A stretch of 64,000 nt of DNA from positions 1 to 64,000 of the forward strand of contig CAKRQV010000006.1 in NCBI GenBank assembly GCA_934394565.1. Direction: 5' to 3'. Of the stretch, positions 52,404-62,909 are shown in pieces; the stretch's first letter is position 1; each line of letters begins with the position of its first letter. The notes under the pieces are model-generated. The model did no database searches. It worked only from the letters and a program-made list of their open reading frames with translations, and was not told where the DNA came from. Source of the DNA: an uncultured Lachnospiraceae bacterium. Its GTDB lineage: Bacteria; Bacillota; Clostridia; Lachnospirales; Lachnospiraceae. The translations under genes and the position numbers were made by a program.

Positions 52404-54092
52404 CTACCGGCTGTCTGTAAAATAGCCGTACTGCTTTTGTCCGTCCACCCGTGCGTAGCTGCTGTCTGTATGGCCGCTGTCATAGCCTGTCCCATAACTG
52501 CCTGTCAGTTCACCATCGCCGACAAACATTTTTTCATCATGGATCAGCGTCTCTGTGTCAAAAGAAGCCTCTCTCTTTTGCCATACTGCATATAAAAGCA
52601 CTGTCTGCTGTGGCTTTGCCAGCTGTGTAACCTTCTGTCCCCCACTATACTGCGCTTTACGTGCATCCGGATCTGTACTCCATCCCAGGAAACGGTACCC
52701 GTTTCGGGTAAACTGGTTTGTTTTCAGCACACATTCCGAATCATAAATGGCTTTCTGATCTTCCATGCTGCCAGCACCGCCATTGGCCTCATAACGGATT
52801 ATGTAATCGGTTCTGGTAAACAGAAGTCTTATGCCGGTAAATCCTTCAATCGAGCCGGACAGACTTCCCTGTACGACTCCGCCATAGGCATACCCTGCCT
52901 TTGGACGGATATTTCTGATCTCGTACGTCTTCCCCAGTGGATACGATGCATAATGATCCGCTGCATTTTCAGCAACCCGTTTTCCGTCTATATAGATATC
53001 AACCGTACCGCACGCCCCCAGCGAATCCATGTCCGTACTGCCCAGACGGCCATTCAGATCCAGACAGGCACTCCAGTTTGCCTGCAGATTTACCGTACCT
53101 CCGTTCTGATCTCTGCCATAACCGGCCCCGGCGGCATATGTCTTCCCGTCCGGGTCTGTCCAGTAACGAAAGCTGCAGCCACTGCGCGAAGGTTTTTGTG
53201 TAGAAAGTACCAGCGGACTGCCATATATCTTTACCTGGTCGGCCGGTACTGACGAAGCTTTGTCCGCCACATAATGTAGCGTATGCTGCCAGGGTGTCCA
53301 TTTCGGATAAACTTCTGTATTGCCCGTGATCTTTGTCAGACTTTTATCCCATCCGGTAAAATTGTGGCCCGCTTTGGACGGTGCTGCCGGTGCTGTGGCA
53401 GTATCGCCGCAGGCGACATTCTGGGTATGGTATACATTTCCCGCCGCATCGTGGAAATTGACCGCATACACCGGCTTCGCATACGAGATAGTCAGTGCTG
53501 TTCCCTGATATCGTGTCTTGCTGTTGGTGATCAGTCCTGCATTTCCTACATAAAAGGAAACATTGACTGTCGTTTCCGTATCCTGATACACCGTATCTGT
53601 CCGAACGCTCAGATCCCCGTCACTGCCGTCCGCTCTCTGCCAGTACGGACCGAACCGTCCGCCGGACGGCCGCTCACTCGCCCATGTGGAAAAGCTGTAA
53701 TTGGCGTGCTGCGTATACCGGAGTGTCACATTACCGATGGTGTATCTTCCATTGGCATTGCTCGCTGTCGTTGTAAACGCCGTACTGTCCAGCCGTACAT
53801 TGTGATGATTTCCTGTTTCCACAACCAGACTGCAGCTGTAACTCTGTCCTCTGCTCTTGAAATCATCGTATTTAACCGAAGCACTGCGGCTCATATTGAT
53901 CCTGCACCGTGTCATCTGACCACCCATATCCTGCAAAACCACATAAAAATAGCCGTCTTTGTATGCCGTATCTTTCCTGACGGTCTGGCTGGTATAGCCA
54001 TATACACTGTGTCTTGCTGCTGTAAACAGCAAGACACCCAGCAGAACAGCAATCAGCACGGCTGAAAGCACACGCCATCCTCTTTTTATCAT
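52404..54092 (-). CDS. Secreted InlB B-repeat protein of the pilus locus
   Basis: A 562-aa protein with an N-terminal hydrophobic signal or anchor (about residues 8-27). A beta-rich N-terminal half (about 30-205) of unknown family follows, then three InlB B-repeat-like (Flg_new) modules with GWD, YWTDPDGK and FLGWSTDPDARK signatures (about 210-270, 270-345 and 430-505). There is no LPxTG signal, so it is secreted or kept by its N-terminal helix. It starts 26 bp after the giant adhesin with AGGAGA and is the last gene of the sortase operon, suggesting an accessory surface role. Confidence 0.75.
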   Translation of the reverse strand: MIKRGWRVLSAVLIAVLLGVLLFTAARHSVYGYTSQTVRKDTAYKDGYFYVVLQDMGGQMTRCRINMSRSASVKYDDFKSRGQSYSCSLVVETGNHHNVRLDSTAFTTTASNANGRYTIGNVTLRYTQHANYSFSTWASERPSGGRFGPYWQRADGSDGDLSVRTDTVYQDTETTVNVSFYVGNAGLITNSKTRYQGTALTISYAKPVYAVNFHDAAGNVYHTQNVACGDTATAPAAPSKAGHNFTGWDKSLTKITGNTEVYPKWTPWQHTLHYVADKASSVPADQVKIYGSPLVLSTQKPSRSGCSFRYWTDPDGKTYAAGAGYGRDQNGGTVNLQANWSACLDLNGRLGSTDMDSLGACGTVDIYIDGKRVAENAADHYASYPLGKTYEIRNIRPKAGYAYGGVVQGSLSGSIEGFTGIRLLFTRTDYIIRYEANGGAGSMEDQKAIYDSECVLKTNQFTRNGYRFLGWSTDPDARKAQYSGGQKVTQLAKPQQTVLLYAVWQKREASFDTETLIHDEKMFVGDGELTGSYGTGYDSGHTDSSYARVDGQKQYGYFTDSR

Positions 54093-54118
54093 TTTTTTGC
54101 TTTCTCCTGTTTTTTGTT

Positions 54119-57100
54119 TTATTCTTCTGTATCCTCCGACAGACGCAGTCTTACAGCCAGCTTATGACTGTGGCTTTTTCTTCTGCAGATCCCGGTAGTG
54201 ATAAACCCAAAGCCCATGACCAGACCCAGCCACATCGGCCATCCTCTGCCGCCTGTCACCGGCAGCTGCAGTACGGCTTCATCCGTCACCTCATATGTCA
54301 GATCATAGAAATACCAGGCATCCGCATACCATACGGCTTTTTTCGTATCTGCCTCCATCTCTTTTGCTTCTTCTTTCGTAAGTTTACGGGGCAATGTGAT
54401 CTCGATCGGCTCTTTCAAAAGGCTGTAGCCGTCTCTTGTCTTTACCTCCGTCACCGTATAACTGCCGGGCAGAAGCTCTGCAAAAAGCACCTCACCGTTG
54501 GCATCTGTCGTCTTTTGTGCCGTCTGTCCGTTTTCCTGATTTTTCAATACGAAGGTCACACCGGACAGTATGTCCTTTTTGTCCTCCTGATATTTTCTCA
54601 GCCGGATACTTCCAAGGTGTGCCGCATTCTCAAAGGTAACATCCGCCTGATACAACTCTTTTGCCGTAAAGTCCGGCTCTTTCGCTTCTGCAAGAGACGG
54701 GCCGATCTGTACTCTGCAACAGTTGTCCTCTGTTTCCACAATTTCCGCATTTTCCCCGGCAATACACTGTACCGGTACGTAGATGCCCTCCATCCCTGCT
54801 TCAGTCACCGTATAGGTTCCGTATGGCACCTGCTCAAACAGCACGGATTTGGTTATATAGCCCCTGGCATCCGCGGTATCCAGATCCTCTTCTGTGAATA
54901 CAAGCTCTTTTTTCTGTGTATATATTCTGCCATACACATCCGTTCCTTCCAGCCTGAATACAAATACCGGATCTCCCACTTCTGCCGAAAACCGTTTCAC
55001 AGGAATCCTCTTTCTGACCAGCACACTGCCGCCGTCGGTATACCGATGGGTATTGACAAGCTGTGTCCGGTGCGGATCGTTCGTATCTGTGCTGTAGGAT
55101 GGCGCATAACCGATCGTACTCTCACCGGTAATAAAGCTTTCCTCTTCCATAAGCTCCTGCCACCGATACACGATATCTCCCGCCTCATCCGTCACCGGCA
55201 GACCATCCACACTGGCCATCCACTGCACATCAGCCGACAGCACCAGCCGGTCTGTCGTACCTTCCTCTGCTTTACCCGCCCAGACATACCCCTCTTCTGC
55301 AGGTCTCAGCTGTACGGGCCTGTCATTGGCCAAGAGCTGCACGGTCACCGTCTCCGGGCGGATCTGCTGCGCATCGTCACTGTCATCCCAGTGCTTTTGT
55401 ATGGACAGTTTCTTTGTATCCACTTCATGATAATTGATGATCTCGGCATCGGTGCTGTTTTCCTCCTGATGCACTGTAGACAGATAGCCCTCCGCCGGAT
55501 CGCCACCGATCAGCTCCGTGGCCGTTTCCTTCCATGTATACCGGTAGGTATGGCCCTCGCTGTCCGCTGCCGGCAGATTTTCTTCGGTGTATGTCCATTT
55601 TCCCTCAATAGGAAGCGTAACCCGTCTAAGCAGCGTATCATTCTGATACAGCTCCACCTGGACCGTCTCCGGCCGTAAGCCTTCCTGATTGTCCTGATCC
55701 TCCCACCGTTTGGTCACCGTCGCTGATACCGGCAGACGACTCCGGTTTCGGAAGGTATAGATACCGGTTTCGGGATCCCAGCTGCTGTCCGTTTCTTCAT
55801 ATCGCTTTTGAAGCTCCGAAGAAAGCTGCTCCGTAAACCATTCCCGGATCTGCGTACTGCTGTATCCGGCAAATACCCCGGCATCGATATCCGTACAGAG
55901 TCTCCAGCCGTCTTCTTTGCAAAGGGTATAGTTTTTCCGGTTTCCATCCGGCAGGGTGATGCTCACTGGCAGCGTATCCGGCCGGTTTTCCTCCCGGTCT
56001 GCGATCCATTCCTTTTTCAGACACACCTTTGTACTCTTTTTGTTTGTATACAACCAGTCCGCACTGCCACTGTAGCCAATATCATCCTCCGCTGCTGAAT
56101 ACCCTGACCAGCCATAAATCCATTCCGCCACACTGTCCTCCCGGGCTTCTCCGGTACAGTACACGATACGGTCTGTCTTTTCGTAGCCCTCCGGAGCTTT
56201 AGTTTCCCGTATATAGTACATATATGGCGCAGACTTGTCCTTTTTTGACGCAGTTGTCGGCAGATTGATAAATTCCAGATAACTGAATGTATCACTACCC
56301 GAAACCTGCGTCTGGATCACGTCATCCTTTTTCAGGATTACCTTTCCCCTGCGGTTGACGATATCACAGGCGGCATACAGCGTAAATTCTGCTCCGGCAA
56401 GCATCGTATGTTCCGTATCCTGTGCATCGGCCTTTATCAGCTGCAGAGAGATCTTCTGCTGCTCATCTGTCATCTCCAGCGTGATCTCCGGAGCCTTCCA
56501 TGTCTGCTCCAGCGCACCGTTGATTTCTCTGACTATGACCGCAGCCTCTGTCGTGCCAAACCGACCGTACTGTCCTGCTGCATCAAAAGCGATCTGCACT
56601 GTCCTTTCTCCGACATCCTCCGCTGTCTGAGGCAATATCTTCGCATCAGCTTCCTCCGGCTGTACTTCCTCAGCCTGACCATTTGCATCATAGATATAAT
56701 ACAGAAAGTCCCCTGTCCGATAGCTGTGTCCCACAACGAACTCTCTTTTTGGTATCGCAACGATCCTTTCCGGCTCATCGGTTTCATACACCGGATTCCG
56801 TTTCAGCTTCTGTCCATTGACATGGATCGTTTTCAGAGCGGCACAATACGCAAACATACTGCGCATATCCTCTGTGCTACGGGTATCAAACGATGACAGA
56901 TCCAGCTCTGGCAGTACCCTGCACCGGTAGAACATATAGCTCATATCCATCACCTTCGATGTGTCGACGTTTTTGAAACGGATCTTTTCAAGATGGCCAC
57001 AGGAAGCAAACATATACGCTGATGTCGGATGCAGACAGATCTCCTGCCCGGCAAGCTGTGTCGAAATATAATACTCTTCACCGTCTTTCCACCAGACAAT

Positions 57101-60100
57101 ACTGCTGCCGCCATCCTTATCCAGATTTCCCGTTGTGACACCTGCTGGAGCTTTTTCCCATGTAAAGGTAACGGTTCTGGCATCTTTTATGATCTGATTG
57201 ACCTTTGTGCCCTCTGCCAGCATATATTTTCCAGTGAAAGAAGCCTCTGTATGGTTGCCCACCGGAGGTTCCGTTTCCGATGTTTTTTCTGTTTTCCGCA
57301 GATCGTCAAACTGGTCCGTCTTCGTATCCCAGTCCAGCACGATCTCCTTTTCCTGTGGATCCCTCACATACCCACCGGGAGCCTGCAGCTCTTTGATGTA
57401 ATATTTTCCCAGATAAAACCGGTCCGTTGGCTGACCGTCCGAATCTTTGCGGGTGAATCGGATATAACCACTCTCATCCGTCATTTTACGGTCGATCAGC
57501 ACATCTTTTTCATGAACCGGCGTGCCATCATCCTTACAGACAGTATCTCTGGCATACAGTCCATACACAGCACCTGTCAGAGATTCCTTTGCTGATAAAA
57601 AGGACTGGCTCTCTTTCTCATAGCCCAGCAGCACCTGACCGTTTTTGTGTATGGCAATCGTACCCATCACCGGTGCATCGGTAACCTCCAGTACAAAGGA
57701 ACCGTCGCCCGTATCCGTATACGTCACACTGTCTTTATCCAGCACAAAGGTGTATGTTCTTTCATCCAGCGTATAACCATCGGCCGGATAGACTTCCCTC
57801 AGTACATACTGGCCATAGGGCAGATACTGTATGGCTTTTCCTTCCAATTTTTCTCCGGTGTCTTCGGCTTTTGCCGTACCGGTGACCATGTTGGCAATAA
57901 ATTCTTCTTTGTTCTCTCCGCCTTCTTCACCGGACAGCATGCGGTACAGCTGATACCTTGCACCGCTGACCGGAATCCCGGTCTCAGCAGATGTCTTTGA
58001 CAGTTCAAAGCGGATTTCCTTTTCTTTATCCACCAGAGGCTTTGGACTGACCGCCACATTCGCATGCCGGTTTTCTTCTGTCACTGTGACAAACACCGGT
58101 GCACACAGGGTATGACGGCTGTCACCGGTGACCTGTTCCACCAGATAGCTGCCAAAATCCACCTTTTCAAAACATACCGTGCCGTTTTCATCCGTTGTTT
58201 CCTGCGCCACGGTATTGCCCCCGGCATCCAACAGCCGAAACAGTGCGCCACTCTCCCAGACGGTATCCGTCTCAGAGACCGTCATCTGTTTTTGCAACGT
58301 TACATTTGCCCAGTCGTCCCACATATCCGTTACTGTAAAAGAAAAGACATGGATTCCGTTTTCTGTCGTCTGTTCCAGATCCGCAGAATGCACAGGCTCT
58401 GCCAGCAGATAGCCCTCTTCTCCATTGGTCTGCCAGACGATAAAGCCCTCCGGGTGGGTGGCATAAATCCAGTTGTCCATAATCTGTGCCACTTTACCGT
58501 CTGTGCCGGTTGTCAGCACACCGATAATGGCCTCCGGACAACGTTTTTTCAACGTCAGGATATAGTCCGTCCTTTCCTCCGCTGTTTTTCTTTCCTCCAG
58601 CTCTGTATAGCTGTCCTTTATCAGGGCTGCATCCAGCAGCGTAAATTCTGCCTCCGCTTCCGGCTCCTTTTTCCCTTTCTGTTTGTATTTCTGTATACGG
58701 ATCTTACTGCCGCAGTAGGCGTTATCGTATTCTGCATAATAGATCGTCTTTTCCTGCTTCACCTCTATCTGCTGCGGAGGCAGCAGAGTATAGTCATCGG
58801 ATCCCTTTACCTGCCTGACAATATATGTACCCGTGCCCTGGCTGTCCAGATTGCCGGAATACGCGATACCGTTTTTGTCGGTCCGGATCCGCCGGATCAG
58901 ACGGCCATCCGGGGCATATATCTCAAACTCTGCACCTTCCTCCGGCTCCTTTTTCGTGGTCCCTGTCTCCGTATCGCTGATGGATCTTGTCTTGGTCAGG
59001 AAAAAGCCGGTCTCATCCCGCTGGTCATCCAGTGTCAGCTGTACCGTCTGATCCCGGGCACTGATCTTTACGATCTGGTTGGGAACCTTTGCATACTGTT
59101 TCGTAGATGCTGTCTGCCGCAGAATATATGTACCATAGGGGATTTTTTCCGAAATCCCTGTACCCTTACCGGCACCTTCGGCGGCGATCTTTATCTGTGT
59201 CACAACCTTTCCCTGTACATCCACCAGCTCAAAGATGTCGGTGATCGACAGTTCTTCCTCTGTCAGTACCTCTTCAAAGGCGCAGATATCACACAGCCAT
59301 GTGCAGGGCTGTCCAGATCTGTAGGCGGCATACTGGCAATCCGCATCATGCACATGATGGCAGTCCTCTTTTTGCTCATAACAGTCTTCGGTATGTACAT
59401 GAAAAGCCTCTTCTTCCTGCCCGCACTGCAAAATACCGTTCTCGTCATAACACGCTGCGTCGTGCATATGCCCTTTTGTTTCCTCCTTTTCACAGACCAG
59501 CTCCTTTACATAGCAGTCCGCCGTATGCACATGGTTACAGGCATGGGCCTTTTGTTCTTCGACATATCCGCACTGCGCATTGTGCTGTGTATGATGCTCA
59601 CACAGCCCCGGCACATAATCTTCTTTGGGCTGCCTTTTTGTCACAAACTGTGTCGGTACATCCTTTCCGGCAAAGGTCTTTTGGATCTGTATACGCCCGT
59701 ATATGGGTTCTTCGTATACTGTGATCTCCTGCTTTGTCTGCACAGTCTCATCGTTGCAGGTCAGATCCACAGCATAGCTCTTAGTATCTTTGCAAAAGCC
59801 CTCCGGTGCGCCAATCTCCTGCAGCCGGTATCTGCCCGGCAACAGCATTCCACTCTCAGCCTTTCCCTGGCTGTCGGTGCACAGCTCCGTCACCTTTGTT
59901 CCGGTTGCGAAAGCGACCGTCCGGTTGTCCGTTGCCAGAATATTTTCCGCTGCATACAGACCATAGACCGCGCCCTTCAGGGTAACGCCTGCGCCACAGG
60001 CCTTCGTTGCCTTTTTCTGCAAACGCAGTGTCATATATATCGGCGCATCATAAAAGGCAAAAGAAAGCTCCGATGTACCGGCCTCCTCCCACTGGCTCTG

Positions 60101-61168
60101 TGGCTCTTTGTGCCGGGCATGTCCTGCTGGTGCACTGATCTCTTCCACCGTCCACTGGTGTCTTTCACTCTTTCTGGCTTCCAGGGCTGCCTGCAGACGC
60201 GGCCGCAGATCGCTCTCCCAGGCAGACAACGCATTCACCTCACTGGAATAATACCCTTTTTGTTTTTCTGCCTCCTGCGTGGCCCGGGGCAGCGCATTCC
60301 AGTTTAGTACATACACATATTCTTTCGACGGCGCAGCTTCCGCGGTATAGGTTTCCGTATGCGTATATTCCGCCACACCGTCCTTCGTCTGCACTGTCGC
60401 CACCTGCACGCCGTCCCGGTAAATGGCAAATCTGGCCGTGTCCAGCAGGCTTCCTGTAGCGGCATCCTTTTTTTCCACGCGGATACGGATCGTCTCTGTG
60501 TCTTCGCCGGACAGTGCATCCGACACTGTATCATATTCTGCAGCCTGCACCGCCTTTTCACTCTCCCAGCCGATCAGATGCTGATGGGCACTGCCGTTAC
60601 CGCCTTTTCTGCAGTGATTCACCGTATAGTAGACCACCTTGCCGTAAGGGGCGGTGGCATCGATGGCCTGATAGACTTCCCGCGCATAGCTGCTGCCCGC
60701 ACCACAGGCAGAGGCCGCCTGCAGCATGGCTGTCTTTTTGTTTTTTCCGGCGCCCGCCGCCCATGCATATGCCTGACAGAGCGCATAGGTCTTTGTCCCG
60801 CCTTTTTGTCCATTGACACCAAAATAATAGGTCAGAACTTTGGCAAGTGCCTGATTCTCATAATTAACAGCACTGACCTTCTTTCGCTTTGCCGTATCCT
60901 GATTGTGCAATGCCTTTCCCGGATTTAAACAAAAAACCTTCCTGCCTCCGACACGCATCGTCCACAGCCCCTCCGAGGCCGGTCGGTTGATCTCCGCGAT
61001 TTTACAGGACGACAGCGTCTTTGACAGGCGTACCGTACTGCTGTCCGCATATACGGTCGTTATCATACAGGTATCCCATGCTGCGATCCCCGTCTGCCCC
61101 AAGCTCACCGGCAATGCCAGAAGTACCACCAGTATGCCCCACAGGATCCGCTTACCGATTGCTTTCAC
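54119..61168 (-). CDS. Giant LPxTG surface adhesin: thioester domain, SpaA/Cna-B repeats, Cys/His cluster
   Basis: A 2,349-aa protein, probably the pilus tip or a large wall-anchored adhesin. It has a signal peptide (about 1-40). A thioester (TQXA-type) domain with candidate Cys80 (FCLNPG) and Gln132 (LCQAYAWA) could bond covalently to host targets. Many SpaA/Cna-B isopeptide domains follow. A 13-Cys segment (about 523-629) with HxHxxxCY repeats is inserted in an early SpaA-like domain. A BspA-type leucine-rich stretch (MFYRCRVL, MFAYCAAL) lies near 1390-1450, and Cna-B repeats (KRWEDQDNQEGLRPETV type) near 1800-2000. The C-terminus has LPVTG (about 2302), a membrane helix and a long tail. 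The GTG start overlaps the sortase stop and follows GGAGG. Confidence 0.88.
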   Translation of the reverse strand: MKAIGKRILWGILVVLLALPVSLGQTGIAAWDTCMITTVYADSSTVRLSKTLSSCKIAEINRPASEGLWTMRVGGRKVFCLNPGKALHNQDTAKRKKVSAVNYENQALAKVLTYYFGVNGQKGGTKTYALCQAYAWAAGAGKNKKTAMLQAASACGAGSSYAREVYQAIDATAPYGKVVYYTVNHCRKGGNGSAHQHLIGWESEKAVQAAEYDTVSDALSGEDTETIRIRVEKKDAATGSLLDTARFAIYRDGVQVATVQTKDGVAEYTHTETYTAEAAPSKEYVYVLNWNALPRATQEAEKQKGYYSSEVNALSAWESDLRPRLQAALEARKSERHQWTVEEISAPAGHARHKEPQSQWEEAGTSELSFAFYDAPIYMTLRLQKKATKACGAGVTLKGAVYGLYAAENILATDNRTVAFATGTKVTELCTDSQGKAESGMLLPGRYRLQEIGAPEGFCKDTKSYAVDLTCNDETVQTKQEITVYEEPIYGRIQIQKTFAGKDVPTQFVTKRQPKEDYVPGLCEHHTQHNAQCGYVEEQKAHACNHVHTADCYVKELVCEKEETKGHMHDAACYDENGILQCGQEEEAFHVHTEDCYEQKEDCHHVHDADCQYAAYRSGQPCTWLCDICAFEEVLTEEELSITDIFELVDVQGKVVTQIKIAAEGAGKGTGISEKIPYGTYILRQTASTKQYAKVPNQIVKISARDQTVQLTLDDQRDETGFFLTKTRSISDTETGTTKKEPEEGAEFEIYAPDGRLIRRIRTDKNGIAYSGNLDSQGTGTYIVRQVKGSDDYTLLPPQQIEVKQEKTIYYAEYDNAYCGSKIRIQKYKQKGKKEPEAEAEFTLLDAALIKDSYTELEERKTAEERTDYILTLKKRCPEAIIGVLTTGTDGKVAQIMDNWIYATHPEGFIVWQTNGEEGYLLAEPVHSADLEQTTENGIHVFSFTVTDMWDDWANVTLQKQMTVSETDTVWESGALFRLLDAGGNTVAQETTDENGTVCFEKVDFGSYLVEQVTGDSRHTLCAPVFVTVTEENRHANVAVSPKPLVDKEKEIRFELSKTSAETGIPVSGARYQLYRMLSGEEGGENKEEFIANMVTGTAKAEDTGEKLEGKAIQYLPYGQYVLREVYPADGYTLDERTYTFVLDKDSVTYTDTGDGSFVLEVTDAPVMGTIAIHKNGQVLLGYEKESQSFLSAKESLTGAVYGLYARDTVCKDDGTPVHEKDVLIDRKMTDESGYIRFTRKDSDGQPTDRFYLGKYYIKELQAPGGYVRDPQEKEIVLDWDTKTDQFDDLRKTEKTSETEPPVGNHTEASFTGKYMLAEGTKVNQIIKDARTVTFTWEKAPAGVTTGNLDKDGGSSIVWWKDGEEYYISTQLAGQEICLHPTSAYMFASCGHLEKIRFKNVDTSKVMDMSYMFYRCRVLPELDLSSFDTRSTEDMRSMFAYCAALKTIHVNGQKLKRNPVYETDEPERIVAIPKREFVVGHSYRTGDFLYYIYDANGQAEEVQPEEADAKILPQTAEDVGERTVQIAFDAAGQYGRFGTTEAAVIVREINGALEQTWKAPEITLEMTDEQQKISLQLIKADAQDTEHTMLAGAEFTLYAACDIVNRRGKVILKKDDVIQTQVSGSDTFSYLEFINLPTTASKKDKSAPYMYYIRETKAPEGYEKTDRIVYCTGEAREDSVAEWIYGWSGYSAAEDDIGYSGSADWLYTNKKSTKVCLKKEWIADREENRPDTLPVSITLPDGNRKNYTLCKEDGWRLCTDIDAGVFAGYSSTQIREWFTEQLSSELQKRYEETDSSWDPETGIYTFRNRSRLPVSATVTKRWEDQDNQEGLRPETVQVELYQNDTLLRRVTLPIEGKWTYTEENLPAADSEGHTYRYTWKETATELIGGDPAEGYLSTVHQEENSTDAEIINYHEVDTKKLSIQKHWDDSDDAQQIRPETVTVQLLANDRPVQLRPAEEGYVWAGKAEEGTTDRLVLSADVQWMASVDGLPVTDEAGDIVYRWQELMEEESFITGESTIGYAPSYSTDTNDPHRTQLVNTHRYTDGGSVLVRKRIPVKRFSAEVGDPVFVFRLEGTDVYGRIYTQKKELVFTEEDLDTADARGYITKSVLFEQVPYGTYTVTEAGMEGIYVPVQCIAGENAEIVETEDNCCRVQIGPSLAEAKEPDFTAKELYQADVTFENAAHLGSIRLRKYQEDKKDILSGVTFVLKNQENGQTAQKTTDANGEVLFAELLPGSYTVTEVKTRDGYSLLKEPIEITLPRKLTKEEAKEMEADTKKAVWYADAWYFYDLTYEVTDEAVLQLPVTGGRGWPMWLGLVMGFGFITTGICRRKSHSHKLAVRLRLSEDTEE

Positions 61169-62067
61169 ACGTTTTCCTCCTTGTTCTTCTGATTTTTACT
61201 TCTCCTTTTTATCACACACAGACACATCACAGCGATGACCATTCCTGAAATACGGCATATGAGATTTTCTCTCTCAATATCCTTTCCTGCTGATCTATGC
61301 CCTGTATCTGCTGTCTTTTTCGATTGTCCTGCCAAACCTTCCTCGTTTTCCTCCATATGCTCTTCTGACCGCACACAATAGACAATGTACCGCCATTTAC
61401 CATTCCCGCGATACGGATGACAGGTAAGAAGCGTCAGCATATCCCTGCCTTTCTGTATCTTTACTGCTTCACTGTCATCGGGCGCAATACGCTGCAGTGC
61501 CTCCACGGTATAGGTAAGACGCTCCCATGGATTACGGATCTGCACACAGTCTCCGATCTGCAGCTTCTCGATATCCCGAAAAAAAGCGATCCCACGATAT
61601 CCCCTGTGTCCGGCGATCACACAGTTGGTATTTATTCCACCTACAGGCAGAGATGTCTCGCCCAGCACAGCCGCGCCTTTGGCCATATGCGATACCGATG
61701 CACCGATATACAGGGGAAGCACCGTATCCATCGCTGGAATCTGTATATAGCCAAAGGGCTTTTTGCTGTACTCCTCCAGACCTCGTACCGCAGGTGTCTG
61801 CGCCACGATCCAGGGATCTGCAAACGTCACCTGCTCCTGTGCATACAGCTGCAGGTTGTACGCCTGCATGCGGGCATACAGCGGATCCTCTGCAGGGGCA
61901 GCGGTTTCCTTCGCTGTCTCCTGCTGCGGATACATCTGTTCGAACCTTTTTACATACTGTATGGTTTCCTGCTGCACATACCGCTGTGCTATCGCCGGAT
62001 ACCAGCACAGGCTGCTGCCAAGAAGCAGCAACAGAAGTCCCGACATTCTTCGGACCGTTCTTTTCAT
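61165..62067 (-). CDS. Class C (pilus) sortase, second copy
   Basis: A 300-aa transpeptidase with an N-terminal hydrophobic segment (about 9-25), a lid motif DPW in EQVTFADPWIVAQ, the catalytic His in VIAGHRGYRG, the catalytic Cys in LLTCHPYRGNGKWRY with its downstream Arg, and a C-terminal membrane helix (MVIAVMCLCVI). The lid and C-terminal helix are class C marks, so it polymerises pilins. Start and stop overlap its neighbours (ATGA and GTGTGA). Confidence 0.92.
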   Translation of the reverse strand: MKRTVRRMSGLLLLLLGSSLCWYPAIAQRYVQQETIQYVKRFEQMYPQQETAKETAAPAEDPLYARMQAYNLQLYAQEQVTFADPWIVAQTPAVRGLEEYSKKPFGYIQIPAMDTVLPLYIGASVSHMAKGAAVLGETSLPVGGINTNCVIAGHRGYRGIAFFRDIEKLQIGDCVQIRNPWERLTYTVEALQRIAPDDSEAVKIQKGRDMLTLLTCHPYRGNGKWRYIVYCVRSEEHMEENEEGLAGQSKKTADTGHRSAGKDIERENLICRISGMVIAVMCLCVIKRRSKNQKNKEENV

Positions 62068-62909
62068 GCTTTATATCTTCCTTTTTTCCATGTCATCAGA
62101 CACCACAGCAGGAATACCGCCACGCCGCCGCAGACCAGCGAATGCACATAAGCTTTCATCCACTGTGAACCGCTCCTTTTTTCTGTCACTTTCTGCAGTT
62201 GATCCGCATCCTGGCAGCGAATACCCTGCACCAACAGGCGATGATCGTTTATGCCATACGGCGTACAGGTCAGAAGTGTGACCAGATCCCTGCCCTTTTG
62301 GATCGCAAGAGCCTGCGTATCCTCCGGAACAACGATCCGGATATCTTCCACACGATACGTCAGCTGTTCTCCCAGTATATCCAGATAAAACAGATCTCCT
62401 GTTGTCAATGCTTCCAGATCTGTAAAAAGCCTTGCTGTATGCAGACCGGTATGGCCAGTCAGAACGGCATGGGTGTTTTCCCCGCCGATCGGCAGCGACG
62501 TTCCCTCCAGATGGCCGGCCCCCTTTTGCAGCACAGCTTCTGTACTTCCCATATATACCGGAAGCTTCAGCTGCAGGACAGGGATCTCCACAGATCCGAG
62601 AATTTCTCTCCCAATTTCTTTTTGTACCTCTTCATACAGTCTCTGCTGATTTTTCTGCCCGGCTGTCCGAAAAGGATCCACCAGCACTGCTGTCTCCTGC
62701 AAAAGCGCTGCATTATAACGCTGTGCACAGAATCTTGCCTCTGCCATGGCTGTTGTATGCAGCTTTTTTTCTCTTTTATATTCCGCTACCGCACTGAACG
62801 CCCGGCTCTCCTGCCAGCTGCAGCTGACCCATGGATATAAAAGCAGAAAACAACCGACTACAATACAGCAGGCAGAGGAGATCTGTCTTTTGAGTTTTTT
62901 TCTCATCAT
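62064..62909 (-). CDS. Class C (pilus) sortase, first copy
   Basis: A 281-aa transpeptidase with an N-terminal helix (about 8-30), lid DPF in VLVDPFRTAG, the catalytic His in VLTGHTGLHT, Cys in LLTCTPYGINDHR, and a C-terminal membrane helix (VCGGVAVFLLWCLMTW). The start ATGATG overlaps the pilin stop, so a longer frame to 62939 is unnecessary. It differs enough from the neighbouring sortase in lid and active-site flanks that the two may serve different substrates, such as backbone polymerisation and tip attachment. Confidence 0.92.
   Translation of the reverse strand: MMRKKLKRQISSACCIVVGCFLLLYPWVSCSWQESRAFSAVAEYKREKKLHTTAMAEARFCAQRYNAALLQETAVLVDPFRTAGQKNQQRLYEEVQKEIGREILGSVEIPVLQLKLPVYMGSTEAVLQKGAGHLEGTSLPIGGENTHAVLTGHTGLHTARLFTDLEALTTGDLFYLDILGEQLTYRVEDIRIVVPEDTQALAIQKGRDLVTLLTCTPYGINDHRLLVQGIRCQDADQLQKVTEKRSGSQWMKAYVHSLVCGGVAVFLLWCLMTWKKGRYKA

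Noticed and set aside
58064..60307. A 747-codon plus-strand open frame opposite the giant adhesin
   Set aside because: It is antisense to clear SpaA/Cna-B coding sequence, has no ribosome site or known domain, and its composition (Cys/Arg/Leu/His-rich) is typical of a shadow frame.
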